A DNA stretch of 20,841 nucleotides, taken from DATCIH01 sp036507955 (GTDB lineage Bacteria; Bacillota; Clostridia; Clostridiales; Clostridiaceae). The notes under the pieces were generated by a model. The model had not been told where the DNA came from, searched no databases, and worked only from the letters and a program-made list of their open reading frames with translations. The stretch lies in contig DATCIH010000065.1 of assembly GCA_036507955.1 (NCBI GenBank), positions 1 to 20,841 of the forward strand, in the 5' to 3' direction. Positions 13,720 through 20,841 of the stretch are shown here, one piece after another (position 1 is the first letter of the stretch; every line of letters starts with the position of its first letter). Made by a program: the position numbers and the translations under genes.

Positions 13720-15105
13720 ATGGATGAACTAATAATTGAGAAATCTTTCAATATGAAAAGAAGATTTTTTGATGATGGTAATACAAGAAGTTATGATTTT
13801 AGGATAACCCAATTAAAAAAGTTAAAAACTGTGATTAAAAAAAATGAGAAGGAGATTCTTGAAGCTCTTTACTTGGATCTTCATAAGTCAGCTTTTGAAG
13901 CTTTTACTTCTGAAATAGGTATTATATATGAAGAAATAAATTTTACAATAAACCATTTAAAGTCATGGATGAGCCTAGAAAAGGTTCCTGTGCCTATAGT
14001 TTTACTGCCTTCTAAAGGCTATATATATTCTGAGCCTTTAGGGGTAGCCCTCATAATAGGGCCTTGGAATTATCCTTTTCAACTACTCTTTGCTCCGCTT
14101 ATTGGAGCAATCTCTTCGGGAAACTGTGCAATGCTTAAACCTTCAGATCAATCAAAGCATATAAGCAATTTAGTTTCAAAGATTATAAGTGAAACCTTCC
14201 AAGAAGAATATGTAAGTGTGGTACAGGGTCCTGGAGCGATGCTTGGACCAATGCTCATAGATAAATTTAGATTCGACCATATATTTTTTACAGGGAGTGC
14301 GGCTATTGGTAGGAAAATTCTAGCTATGGCCTCCAATCACCTAACTCCTGTTACCTTAGAACTTGGTGGTAAAAGCCCTGTAATTGTACATAAGGATGCA
14401 AATATAGATGTTGCAGCTAAAAGAATAACCTGGTCGAAATATTTTAATGCAGGGCAAACTTGTGTATGCCCTGACTACTTATTAATTCATGAGAGCATAA
14501 AAGATGAGTTTCTTGATAAAATGAAATTCTACATCAAGGAATTCTTTGGAGATAAGCCAATTGAAAGTGAAAGCTTTGGAAGAATAATAAATGAAAAAAG
14601 ATTTGATATATTAAAGGGACTTTTTGATGAAGGTGATATTATTATTGGTGGGGAAAGTGATAGAGACAGCAATTTCATTTCTCCAACAATAATAGATGGA
14701 ATAAATGTAGATAGCAAAATAATGAAAGAGGAGATCTTTGGTCCAATACTTCCTGTTATTACTTATAAGGATATACATGAGGTTTTGGATATAGTAAGGA
14801 GAAATCGTTATCCTTTAGCATTATATTTATATACTAAAAATAAAGATATTGAGAACTTCATACTGGAAAACATTGAGTTTGGAGGGGGCTGCATAAACAA
14901 CGGCTTGGTTCACTTAGCTAATTCTACCCTACCTTTCGGTGGAGTTGGAAATAGTGGTATGGGAAGCTACCATGGCAAATGCAGTTTTGATGTATTTTCT
15001 CATAAAAAGAGCATTCTAAAAACTGGTGAATGGCTAGATCCCCCCTTAAGATATGCACCTTATAGTAAGCTAAAATTAGATATTGCTAAGAAATTCTTTA
15101 AATAA
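13720..15105 (+). CDS. Aldehyde dehydrogenase, class 3 (fatty-aldehyde type)
   Basis: This 461-aa NAD(P)-dependent enzyme oxidises aldehydes to acids in the cytoplasm. PWNYPF (115-120) and GNCAMLKPS (134-142) form the cofactor-binding part. The general base is Glu214 in LELGGKSP, and the catalytic Cys248 is in FNAGQTCVC. EEIFGPILP and the late PFGGVGNSGMGSYHG segment are conserved too. Short length and N-terminus put it in the ALDH3/YwdH group. AGGAG is 8 nt before the ATG at 13720; an in-frame TTG at 13702 lies upstream of that site. It stands alone, 100 bp after the IS, and converges with the radical-SAM gene, with only 23 bp between stops. A C-terminal membrane anchor is not evident. The physiological substrate is unknown. 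Confidence 0.93.
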   Translation: MDELIIEKSFNMKRRFFDDGNTRSYDFRITQLKKLKTVIKKNEKEILEALYLDLHKSAFEAFTSEIGIIYEEINFTINHLKSWMSLEKVPVPIVLLPSKGYIYSEPLGVALIIGPWNYPFQLLFAPLIGAISSGNCAMLKPSDQSKHISNLVSKIISETFQEEYVSVVQGPGAMLGPMLIDKFRFDHIFFTGSAAIGRKILAMASNHLTPVTLELGGKSPVIVHKDANIDVAAKRITWSKYFNAGQTCVCPDYLLIHESIKDEFLDKMKFYIKEFFGDKPIESESFGRIINEKRFDILKGLFDEGDIIIGGESDRDSNFISPTIIDGINVDSKIMKEEIFGPILPVITYKDIHEVLDIVRRNRYPLALYLYTKNKDIENFILENIEFGGGCINNGLVHLANSTLPFGGVGNSGMGSYHGKCSFDVFSHKKSILKTGEWLDPPLRYAPYSKLKLDIAKKFFK

Positions 15106-15128
15106 TATATACATTTATTAGTTAGCTT

Positions 15129-16025
15129 CTAAAATAATTTCATTTGCTTATTTTCATAATCTTTACTGACGAAGGCACTAATATGATCCATTCCATATAT
15201 AATGCCAAGTCGGTCACATTCAATTGTAAATACTTCCTCTAGCCTTTTGTGATTTAAGGAATAACACTCATAAGAATTACCGAAAGTATTTATATATTTT
15301 TGTTTCAGGCCTGGAAACAATTTATCTAGCTGCAAATAAAAATAATCTCTTTGATTCTGTCTCAAAGTTACACCGAAGCCATGATTAATAAATTTAGCTC
15401 CACATTCAAAGGCTCTATTAACAAGGCTCTGAATGTTTTCCTCAGTATCATTAATAAAGGGTAATACTGGCATCAGTAATAACCCTACCATAATCCCAGC
15501 CTTAGATAATTCTTTCATAGCGTCAAAACGTTTGCTACTTAGGGTAACATTAGGCTCGATCTTGCGACTCAAGGCATCCTCTACTGTAGTTACGGTAAAA
15601 TTAACTACTGCTGGGGAATGCTTTTTTATTTCCAATAGTAAATCCATATCCCTAAGTACCAAATCTGATTTAGTATCAATAACGATGCCATATCCATATT
15701 GGTTGATTAGCTTTAAGACTTCCCTGGTTAGTTTAAGCTTTTTTTCAATTGGATTATAGGGATCACTCATGGAGCCAGTGATAATAATTCCCTTTTTTCT
15801 TTTAGTTCTTAGCTCTTTTTCAACTATGTCAATAGCATTTTCTTTTACTTTAACTTCATCAAAATTTTCCACATGATAACATTCACTTCTACTATCACAA
15901 TAAATGCAACCATGGCAACAGCCCTTATAGAGGTTCATATTAAAGTTGCTACCGTACCAGCCACCCTTAGCACTATAACTAGAAATAATTGTTTTGGCTG
16001 GTATAGTTTTAATCTTATCTATCAT
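15129..16025 (-). CDS. SplB-like radical-SAM protein
   Basis: This 298-aa enzyme is of the spore-photoproduct-lyase-related radical-SAM group (COG1533 type). It should bind a 4Fe-4S cluster that cleaves S-adenosylmethionine. The cluster motif is C36-x3-C40-x2-C43 within YKGCCHGCIYCDSR. GSMSDPYNPIEKKLKLTR (about 84-101) is a conserved group segment. It lacks the N-terminal part of true spore photoproduct lyase. The product and substrate of this subgroup are not established. The ATG overlaps the permease stop as ATGA, with AGGGAAG just upstream, so the gene is translationally coupled to the transporter. That link is the only context for its job. Confidence 0.85.
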   Translation of the reverse strand: MIDKIKTIPAKTIISSYSAKGGWYGSNFNMNLYKGCCHGCIYCDSRSECYHVENFDEVKVKENAIDIVEKELRTKRKKGIIITGSMSDPYNPIEKKLKLTREVLKLINQYGYGIVIDTKSDLVLRDMDLLLEIKKHSPAVVNFTVTTVEDALSRKIEPNVTLSSKRFDAMKELSKAGIMVGLLLMPVLPFINDTEENIQSLVNRAFECGAKFINHGFGVTLRQNQRDYFYLQLDKLFPGLKQKYINTFGNSYECYSLNHKRLEEVFTIECDRLGIIYGMDHISAFVSKDYENKQMKLF

Positions 16026-16960
16026 CTATCTTCCCTGAAGTAAGCAACCCCAAGATTTTTGGGAGGTGCATTTTTCTTTGACTTTTTCATTGAAACTACC
16101 ACTAATATTAATATGGTTACAGCATAAGGTATTATATCTACTAAGGATTGAGGAAATTGTATTCCTGCATTTTGAAGTCTAAACCCAATAATATCTAGAC
16201 CCCCAAAGAGAAAGGCTCCTGCTATTGCTTTATATGGATTCCAGGATGCGAATATTACTAAGGCGATTGCTATCCAGCCCCTTCCTGATACCACATTTTC
16301 CTGCCAGGTAGGTATATAAACTAAGGATAGATATGCCCCTCCAAGTCCACACAAGGCTCCTCCAAATAATATGTGAATATATTTATAGAGAGATACATTT
16401 ACACTTGCTGCATCTGCGCATCCAGGGTTCTCTCCTATGGCTCTCAAATTTAGTCCTTTACTTGTGTTGAAGAGATATATTCCAAGCATTATAGCTACTA
16501 TATAGCCAAGGTATACAAAAGGATCCTGTTTAAAAAGTATAGGCCCTATAAAAGGGATTTTACTTAATATTGGAAGGTTTAAAGTTTTAAAGAAAAGTTT
16601 TATAGCTTGTGGTGCTGTTTGGCCCACCAGTTGCCTACCAAGTATAGTGGAAAATCCACTTCCAAAGGTTGCTACTGCTAGACCTGACACTACTTGATTA
16701 GCCCTTAAGGTTATAGTAAGAAAAGCAAATATTAATCCACCTGCTGCACCTGCAACCATAGCTCCAATCAGCGCTGCCATAACATTTCCTGTTTTTAAGC
16801 CTACCATAAAGCCAGTGACTGCTCCCATGAGCATCATTCCTTCTACACCCAGGTTTAAATTACCAGCCCTTTCAATTATAATTTCACCAAGGGTTGCAAA
16901 AAGAAGGGGCGTTCCAGCTACTACCGCTGCCGTTAGAAATGCAATTAACTGGATCATCAT
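16022..16960 (-). CDS. BMP-type nucleoside ABC transporter permease (NupQ/YufQ-like)
   Basis: The 312-aa product is one of two inner-membrane channel subunits that pair with the ATPase and lipoprotein encoded upstream. It is strongly hydrophobic, with about eight or nine membrane helices. ERAGNLNLGVEGMMLMGAVTGF (28-49) is the conserved cytoplasmic coupling segment of branched-chain amino acid and nucleoside permeases, and GENPGCADAASVNV (about 176-189) is a second one. The protein ends with a basic tail (MKKSKKNAPPKNLG). It overlaps the upstream permease by 4 bp and the radical-SAM gene by 4 bp. The likely substrates are nucleosides or purines. Confidence 0.9.
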   Translation of the reverse strand: MMIQLIAFLTAAVVAGTPLLFATLGEIIIERAGNLNLGVEGMMLMGAVTGFMVGLKTGNVMAALIGAMVAGAAGGLIFAFLTITLRANQVVSGLAVATFGSGFSTILGRQLVGQTAPQAIKLFFKTLNLPILSKIPFIGPILFKQDPFVYLGYIVAIMLGIYLFNTSKGLNLRAIGENPGCADAASVNVSLYKYIHILFGGALCGLGGAYLSLVYIPTWQENVVSGRGWIAIALVIFASWNPYKAIAGAFLFGGLDIIGFRLQNAGIQFPQSLVDIIPYAVTILILVVVSMKKSKKNAPPKNLGVAYFREDR

Positions 16961-18015
16961 AGAGCATCACCTACTTTTCTTTCAATCTTGAATTTAATGA
17001 AGAACTCGCTACCTAATACGAAAAACAATATAGTTGCTTGAAGTATTTGAGCTGCTGCTTCTGGAATTCCAAAGGAGCTTTGAATAAAGGAGCCACCTTG
17101 CTCCAGAGCTGCAAATAAAATAGAAATAACAAGTATAATTGGTGCACTTAAAGAACTCAGCCAAGCAACAATTATGGCTGTAAAGCCTACGCCTCCTGAA
17201 ACATTATAAGCTAAGGTTCCACTTACACCAGAGGCTTGAATCATTCCAACAAGTCCACAAAGGCCTCCACTTAAAAGTATAGAAATTATTATAGTTTTTT
17301 TAATATTAATACCTGAATACAAAGCGGTCTTTTCACTTTCTCCCAGTACTGCTATTTCATAACCTTTTTTTGTGTATTTCATGAAAATGTATACCACTAC
17401 CACCAAAATCAAAGCAAAGATCCATCCTATATGCACTCCAAAAAGGTCTGGGAGGATTGCATTTTGAGTGAAATTGGCAATTTTGGGAAACCCTTTAGCC
17501 TTAGGATCCTTAAGTGGTCCATATTGAAGAAAGGTTACCCACTTTATGGCAATATAATTCATCATCAAAGTTACAATAGTTTCATTTGTTTTCCATTTAG
17601 CCTTAAAAATTGCAGGTATTAGTGCCCACAAACTTCCGCCTAAAACCCCTCCAGCCATCATTAGAATAAGTAGCATAGGTCTAGGTAGATTTGGCATTTT
17701 TAGAGCAAACATAGAAGCAAAAAACGCTCCCATCATTATTTGTCCTTCCGCACCAATATTCCAAAACTGCATCTTAAAGGCTACTGAGACTCCTAGGGCT
17801 GCTATACATAAAGGTATAGCAAGTTTTATTGTTTCCTTTGTGGAATAAGCAGAACCAAAGGAACCCTTAATCATGGATTGGTATACCTGTATAGGGTTCT
17901 TCTTTAAAAATATTATAAATATACCGAAGATGACAAGCGCAAGCATAACCGAAGCAATTTTGATCATAATACTTTTTCTTTTACTAATTTCATCTCTTTT
18001 AACAAATCTAAGCAT
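16957..18015 (-). CDS. BMP-type nucleoside ABC transporter permease (NupP/YufP-like)
   Basis: This 352-aa inner-membrane subunit is the larger partner of the NupQ-like permease. One membrane helix follows a basic N-terminus (MLRFVKRDEISKRKS). WNIGAEGQIMMGAFFA (85-100) is the coupling segment, and GESEKTALYSGINIKK (about 226-241) is the second cytoplasmic loop. GGAGG lies directly before the ATG, 9 bp after the ATPase stop, and the gene overlaps the next permease by 4 bp. Length and topology are normal for the family. Confidence 0.9.
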   Translation of the reverse strand: MLRFVKRDEISKRKSIMIKIASVMLALVIFGIFIIFLKKNPIQVYQSMIKGSFGSAYSTKETIKLAIPLCIAALGVSVAFKMQFWNIGAEGQIMMGAFFASMFALKMPNLPRPMLLILMMAGGVLGGSLWALIPAIFKAKWKTNETIVTLMMNYIAIKWVTFLQYGPLKDPKAKGFPKIANFTQNAILPDLFGVHIGWIFALILVVVVYIFMKYTKKGYEIAVLGESEKTALYSGINIKKTIIISILLSGGLCGLVGMIQASGVSGTLAYNVSGGVGFTAIIVAWLSSLSAPIILVISILFAALEQGGSFIQSSFGIPEAAAQILQATILFFVLGSEFFIKFKIERKVGDAL

Positions 18016-18024
18016 TTTTTCCTC

Positions 18025-19545
18025 CTACGCTTCCTTTACTTTACTTTTATGTCCTGTCATCATTAAGCCAATACCTTCTTTAGTTGCTTTTTCAGCTTGA
18101 AGCATACCAGTAACCTCGCCACTGCAAACCACCATAATTCTATCGCTTAACTGGATAAGTACATCTAGATCCTCTGAGATTAAGAGTATTCCAACTCCAT
18201 TTTTTTTCTGCTCATTAATTAGGTCATATATTTTGTAACAGGTGTTTATGTCCAAACCTCTTACTGGATATGCCATAATAAGAAGTTTAGGATCTGACGC
18301 TAATTCCCTTCCAAGAAGTATTTTCTGAATATTACCCCCGGATAGATTCTTAATTGGGTAATGAATCCCTGGGGTCTTAACCTGCAGCTTTTTGATAATA
18401 TCATTAGCTCTAGCTACTGCAGGCTTTTTGTCTATAAAGAAACCTTTTTGGGAATGGTATTCCTTAAGCATAAGATTGTCTACCATATCCATTGAGCCAA
18501 CAAGTCCCATTCCTAATCTATCCTCTGGAATAAAGCTCATACTTATTCCCTTTTTTAATATATCTCTAGTATTCTTCCCTACAAGATCTTCTCCCTGAAA
18601 AATAATTTTTCCAGCCTTAACTGGTTGCATACCTGCAATAGCTTCACAAATTTCCTTCTGTCCACTATTAACTATACCAGCTACCCCTAATATTTCCCCA
18701 GCTTTTATATCAAAGCTTAAATCCTTTAAGCTCTCTATTCCATCTTCATCTACTACCTTTAGATTTTTTACCTCTAGTAGTGTTTCTTTTGCTTTAACCT
18801 TAACTCTATTAATCGATAAATCTACAGGATGTCCAACCATTAATTCTGCTAAATTCTCTGGACTTGTATCCTTTGTATCAACAGTAACTATGGTTTCGCC
18901 CTTTCGAAGAATTGTTACCTTATCTGAAACCTCTATAACCTCATCCATTTTGTGGCTTATAAATATAAGGGCACAGCCCAGCTGCTTCATTTTATACATT
19001 ATCTGAAATAACTTTTTAGTTTCTTGAGGCGTAAATACAGTTGTTGGTTCATCTAGTACTAGAATCTTGGCACCTCTATAGAGCACCTTTAGTATCTCCA
19101 ATATCTGTTTTTCTCCTACTGCCATATCATAAACTCTTTTATTTAAATCTACTTCAAGTCCATATTGATCTGATAAAATCTTTAGTTCTTTTGCTAACTT
19201 TCTTTTATTTACAAAAAAACCAGTCTTTTGGCCAAGCATAATATTTTCCAAGCTTGTCATAACCTCAACTAGTTTAAAATGTTGGTGTATCATACCTATT
19301 TTTGCATGGATGGCATCCTTTGGAGAAGAGAATTTCTCTTCTTTTCCACTAATAAAAATAGAACCTCTGTCAGGAGTATATATTCCTGACAGAATGTTCA
19401 TTAGTGTACTTTTTCCTGCTCCATTTTCTCCGAGTAGTGCATGGATTTCACCGCTATTCACTTCTAAATTGATATTGTTATTAGCTATAACTTTACCAAA
19501 GGTTTTAGTAATTTTCTTCATAGATATATATGGAACCTTACTCAT
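18025..19545 (-). CDS. BMP-type nucleoside ABC transporter ATPase (NupO/YufO-like)
   Basis: This 506-aa protein has two nucleotide-binding cassettes that energise uptake. The first has Walker A GENGAGKST (39-47), a Q-loop Gln88, the family's atypical signature VGEKQ (about 143-147), Walker B ILVLDEPT (161-168) and a switch His198. In the second half, Walker A is degenerate (GIVNSGQKE), the signature is intact (LSGGNIQKILLGREL), and Walker B lacks the catalytic Glu (LLIMAYPVRGLD, where EQPTRGLD is usual). So only the first site probably hydrolyses ATP, a pattern common in this family and more marked here. AAGGGTG precedes the ATG, 16 bp after the lipoprotein gene. Confidence 0.92.
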   Translation of the reverse strand: MSKVPYISMKKITKTFGKVIANNNINLEVNSGEIHALLGENGAGKSTLMNILSGIYTPDRGSIFISGKEEKFSSPKDAIHAKIGMIHQHFKLVEVMTSLENIMLGQKTGFFVNKRKLAKELKILSDQYGLEVDLNKRVYDMAVGEKQILEILKVLYRGAKILVLDEPTTVFTPQETKKLFQIMYKMKQLGCALIFISHKMDEVIEVSDKVTILRKGETIVTVDTKDTSPENLAELMVGHPVDLSINRVKVKAKETLLEVKNLKVVDEDGIESLKDLSFDIKAGEILGVAGIVNSGQKEICEAIAGMQPVKAGKIIFQGEDLVGKNTRDILKKGISMSFIPEDRLGMGLVGSMDMVDNLMLKEYHSQKGFFIDKKPAVARANDIIKKLQVKTPGIHYPIKNLSGGNIQKILLGRELASDPKLLIMAYPVRGLDINTCYKIYDLINEQKKNGVGILLISEDLDVLIQLSDRIMVVCSGEVTGMLQAEKATKEGIGLMMTGHKSKVKEA

Positions 19546-19561
19546 AGTATCACCCTTTTAC

Positions 19562-20677
19562 TTAGTTTACTTTTCCTTCTACACCCTTAACAAACCAGTT
19601 AAAGTTTAGCATGTCTTTATCTGACATAACTTCTCCCTCTTTAATCTTTAGCACACCAGTGTTGTCATATATAGGTCCAACAAACACTTTATTTTTTCCT
19701 GATAATATATCAGCTTTTGCAGCATCAACAGCAGCTTGAGCGCCAGCTGGTGCAACCTTTGTTAATGGTGCTAAGTATATTATACTCTTAGCATTGTCAG
19801 CTTCCATTGGAAGGAAAGCACTTTCTGACTTCCAAGTTCCAGCAATAATCTTTTTAAGTTGATCTACATAATATGGTCCCCAGTTCCAGATTGGAGCTGT
19901 CATGTATGCATCTGGTGCTGCCTTACTCATATCTGAATTATAGCCTATAGACCAAACTCCCTTTTCTTCAGCAGCAATTTGTGGTCCAGTGGTATCTTGA
20001 TGTTGAGCTATTACATCTACACCTTGATCGATAAGTGCTTTTGCAGCTTCCTTTTCTTTAGCAGGATCATACCAAGTTCCTGTCCAAGTAACTTTAACTA
20101 CTGCATCTTTATTTACTGATTGAACGCCTAAAGTAAAGGCATTTATACCTCTTACACATTCAGGAATATTCATAGCTGCAACATATCCAATTTTATTAGT
20201 TTTAGTTTTTAAACCTGCAACAATACCTGATAGGTATCTTACTTGATAATCACGACCAAAATAGTTTGTCATGTTTGTCTCTTGTAAATATCCTGAGCAG
20301 TGAAAATATTTTATTTCAGGATGTTTTTTAGCAGACTTATCTAAGCCATCCATAAATCCAAAGCTAGTTCCAAATATAACTGTAACTCCGTTATTGATCA
20401 TCTCTTCACAAGCCTTATCAACTTCAGCAGTATCTTCTGGAACACTTTCTTTAATAACTGTTTCAACTTTATCACCTAGTTCTTTTTCAAGGTATTTTCT
20501 TCCTTGATCATGAGCATAGGTGTATCCACCATCGCCTACTGGTCCAACATATATGAACCCAACCTTTATTTTCTTTACTGGAGTTCCTGCTGCTGGTGTT
20601 TTACTTTTAGAACAACCAGTTAACATCAATCCAAGAACTAATACCAATGACATAACCAAACTTAAAATTCTTTTCAT
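19562..20677 (-). CDS. BMP-family substrate-binding lipoprotein
   Basis: The 371-aa product captures the substrate outside the membrane for the transporter encoded downstream. A lipoprotein signal peptide (MKRILSLVMSLVLVLGLMLTGC) ends with lipobox Cys22, followed by a short Ser/Lys/Pro-rich linker. The mature part has the BMP (PnrA-like) fold: GFIYVGPVGDGGYTYAHDQG (40-59), a FGRDYQVRYLSG segment, and a QHQDTTGP stretch. The last two are typical of a subgroup with a solved purine-base-binding member. GGGGG lies 9 nt before the ATG. It is the first gene of the operon and therefore the target of any control at 20706-20725. The ligand, nucleoside or purine base, is inferred. Confidence 0.92.
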   Translation of the reverse strand: MKRILSLVMSLVLVLGLMLTGCSKSKTPAAGTPVKKIKVGFIYVGPVGDGGYTYAHDQGRKYLEKELGDKVETVIKESVPEDTAEVDKACEEMINNGVTVIFGTSFGFMDGLDKSAKKHPEIKYFHCSGYLQETNMTNYFGRDYQVRYLSGIVAGLKTKTNKIGYVAAMNIPECVRGINAFTLGVQSVNKDAVVKVTWTGTWYDPAKEKEAAKALIDQGVDVIAQHQDTTGPQIAAEEKGVWSIGYNSDMSKAAPDAYMTAPIWNWGPYYVDQLKKIIAGTWKSESAFLPMEADNAKSIIYLAPLTKVAPAGAQAAVDAAKADILSGKNKVFVGPIYDNTGVLKIKEGEVMSDKDMLNFNWFVKGVEGKVN

Positions 20678-20705
20678 TAAATTATTCCCCCTGCGTTTAA
20701 AAGGT

Positions 20706-20725
20706 AGTGTAAAATTTTTTACACT
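20706..20725. promoter_or_regulatory. 20-bp palindrome upstream of the BMP operon, candidate operator
   Basis: AGTGTAAAA and TTTTACACT are 9-bp arms around TT, 28 bp upstream of the lipoprotein ATG. It is a perfect dyad with no T-run on the minus strand, so it is not a terminator. It is a good size for a dimeric repressor site. I saw no purine riboswitch in the visible leader (20678-20841) and could not place a convincing promoter. Confidence 0.5.
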
Positions 20726-20841
20726 CCTTTTTTGATTTATTCCTTATATATCAAGGGTTTCAGAGTTTTTTAGATGCAAAAAACAATGACCCCCTTAATT
20801 TCATGCTATAATTGAATCGCTTACTAAACAAAAATACACAT

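Noticed and set aside
20678..20841. Purine riboswitch before the BMP operon
   Set aside because: The leader shows no three-way-junction core or terminator; the only clear symmetry is the 20-bp dyad.
1..20841. CRISPR arrays, tRNA or rRNA genes
   Set aside because: I saw no regularly spaced repeats, tRNA-like cloverleaf or rRNA sequence.

Overview
The window is AT-rich with Shine-Dalgarno-led genes, sigma-A style promoters and Clostridium-type gene families (Suv3-like helicase, ECF sigma plus DUF4179-type partner, class III aldehyde dehydrogenase, NupNOPQ-type BMP transporter). This points to a low-GC Firmicute, most likely a Clostridium or close relative. It is chromosomal in character: housekeeping and accessory genes interspersed with decayed genes and mobile DNA.

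Layout. 1-355: a small membrane-protein gene that looks frameshifted and is cut by the window edge. 466-1898 (minus): a lone cobyrinate a,c-diamide synthase gene with a strong promoter and a terminator-like hairpin directly in its short leader. 1937-2892: a graveyard holding a broken duplicate of the helicase gene found 3 kb downstream, a probable group II intron remnant, and unassigned DNA. 2893-4182 (plus): an AAA ATPase with a DUF4143-type C-terminal half behind a near-consensus promoter. 7894-4469 (minus): a likely operon of an aldose-1-epimerase-like protein, the Suv3-like RNA helicase, a 73-aa unknown, and a tiny gene broken by a 15-bp tandem duplication and an in-frame TAG, closed by a strong terminator. 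8030-11048 (plus): cold-shock protein with its own terminator, a six-helix membrane protein, and an ECF sigma factor overlapping its membrane-anchored partner. 11049-11656: a remnant of the UV-damage endonuclease UvsE, missing its N-terminus and its middle. 11824-13618: an intact-looking IS1634-like insertion sequence with imperfect inverted ends, a perfect 6-bp target duplication (TTATTA), and a perfect palindrome over the transposase ribosome binding site; a fragment of a small Cys-rich protein gene abuts its left end. 13720-15105 (plus): aldehyde dehydrogenase. 20677-15129 (minus): a tightly packed operon of BMP-family lipoprotein, dual-cassette ATPase, two permeases and a radical-SAM protein, behind a 20-bp palindrome that may be an operator.

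The last operon is the clearest working unit: a nucleoside or purine importer whose final gene, an SplB-like radical-SAM enzyme, overlaps the permease by 4 bp. The sigma/anti-sigma pair is a second unit. I do not see a clearly new multigene system. The points most worth a second look are the promoter-proximal terminator before the cobyrinate synthase gene, the decayed helicase duplicate beside an intron-like fragment, and the regulatory palindromes at the IS transposase, the AAA ATPase and the BMP operon.
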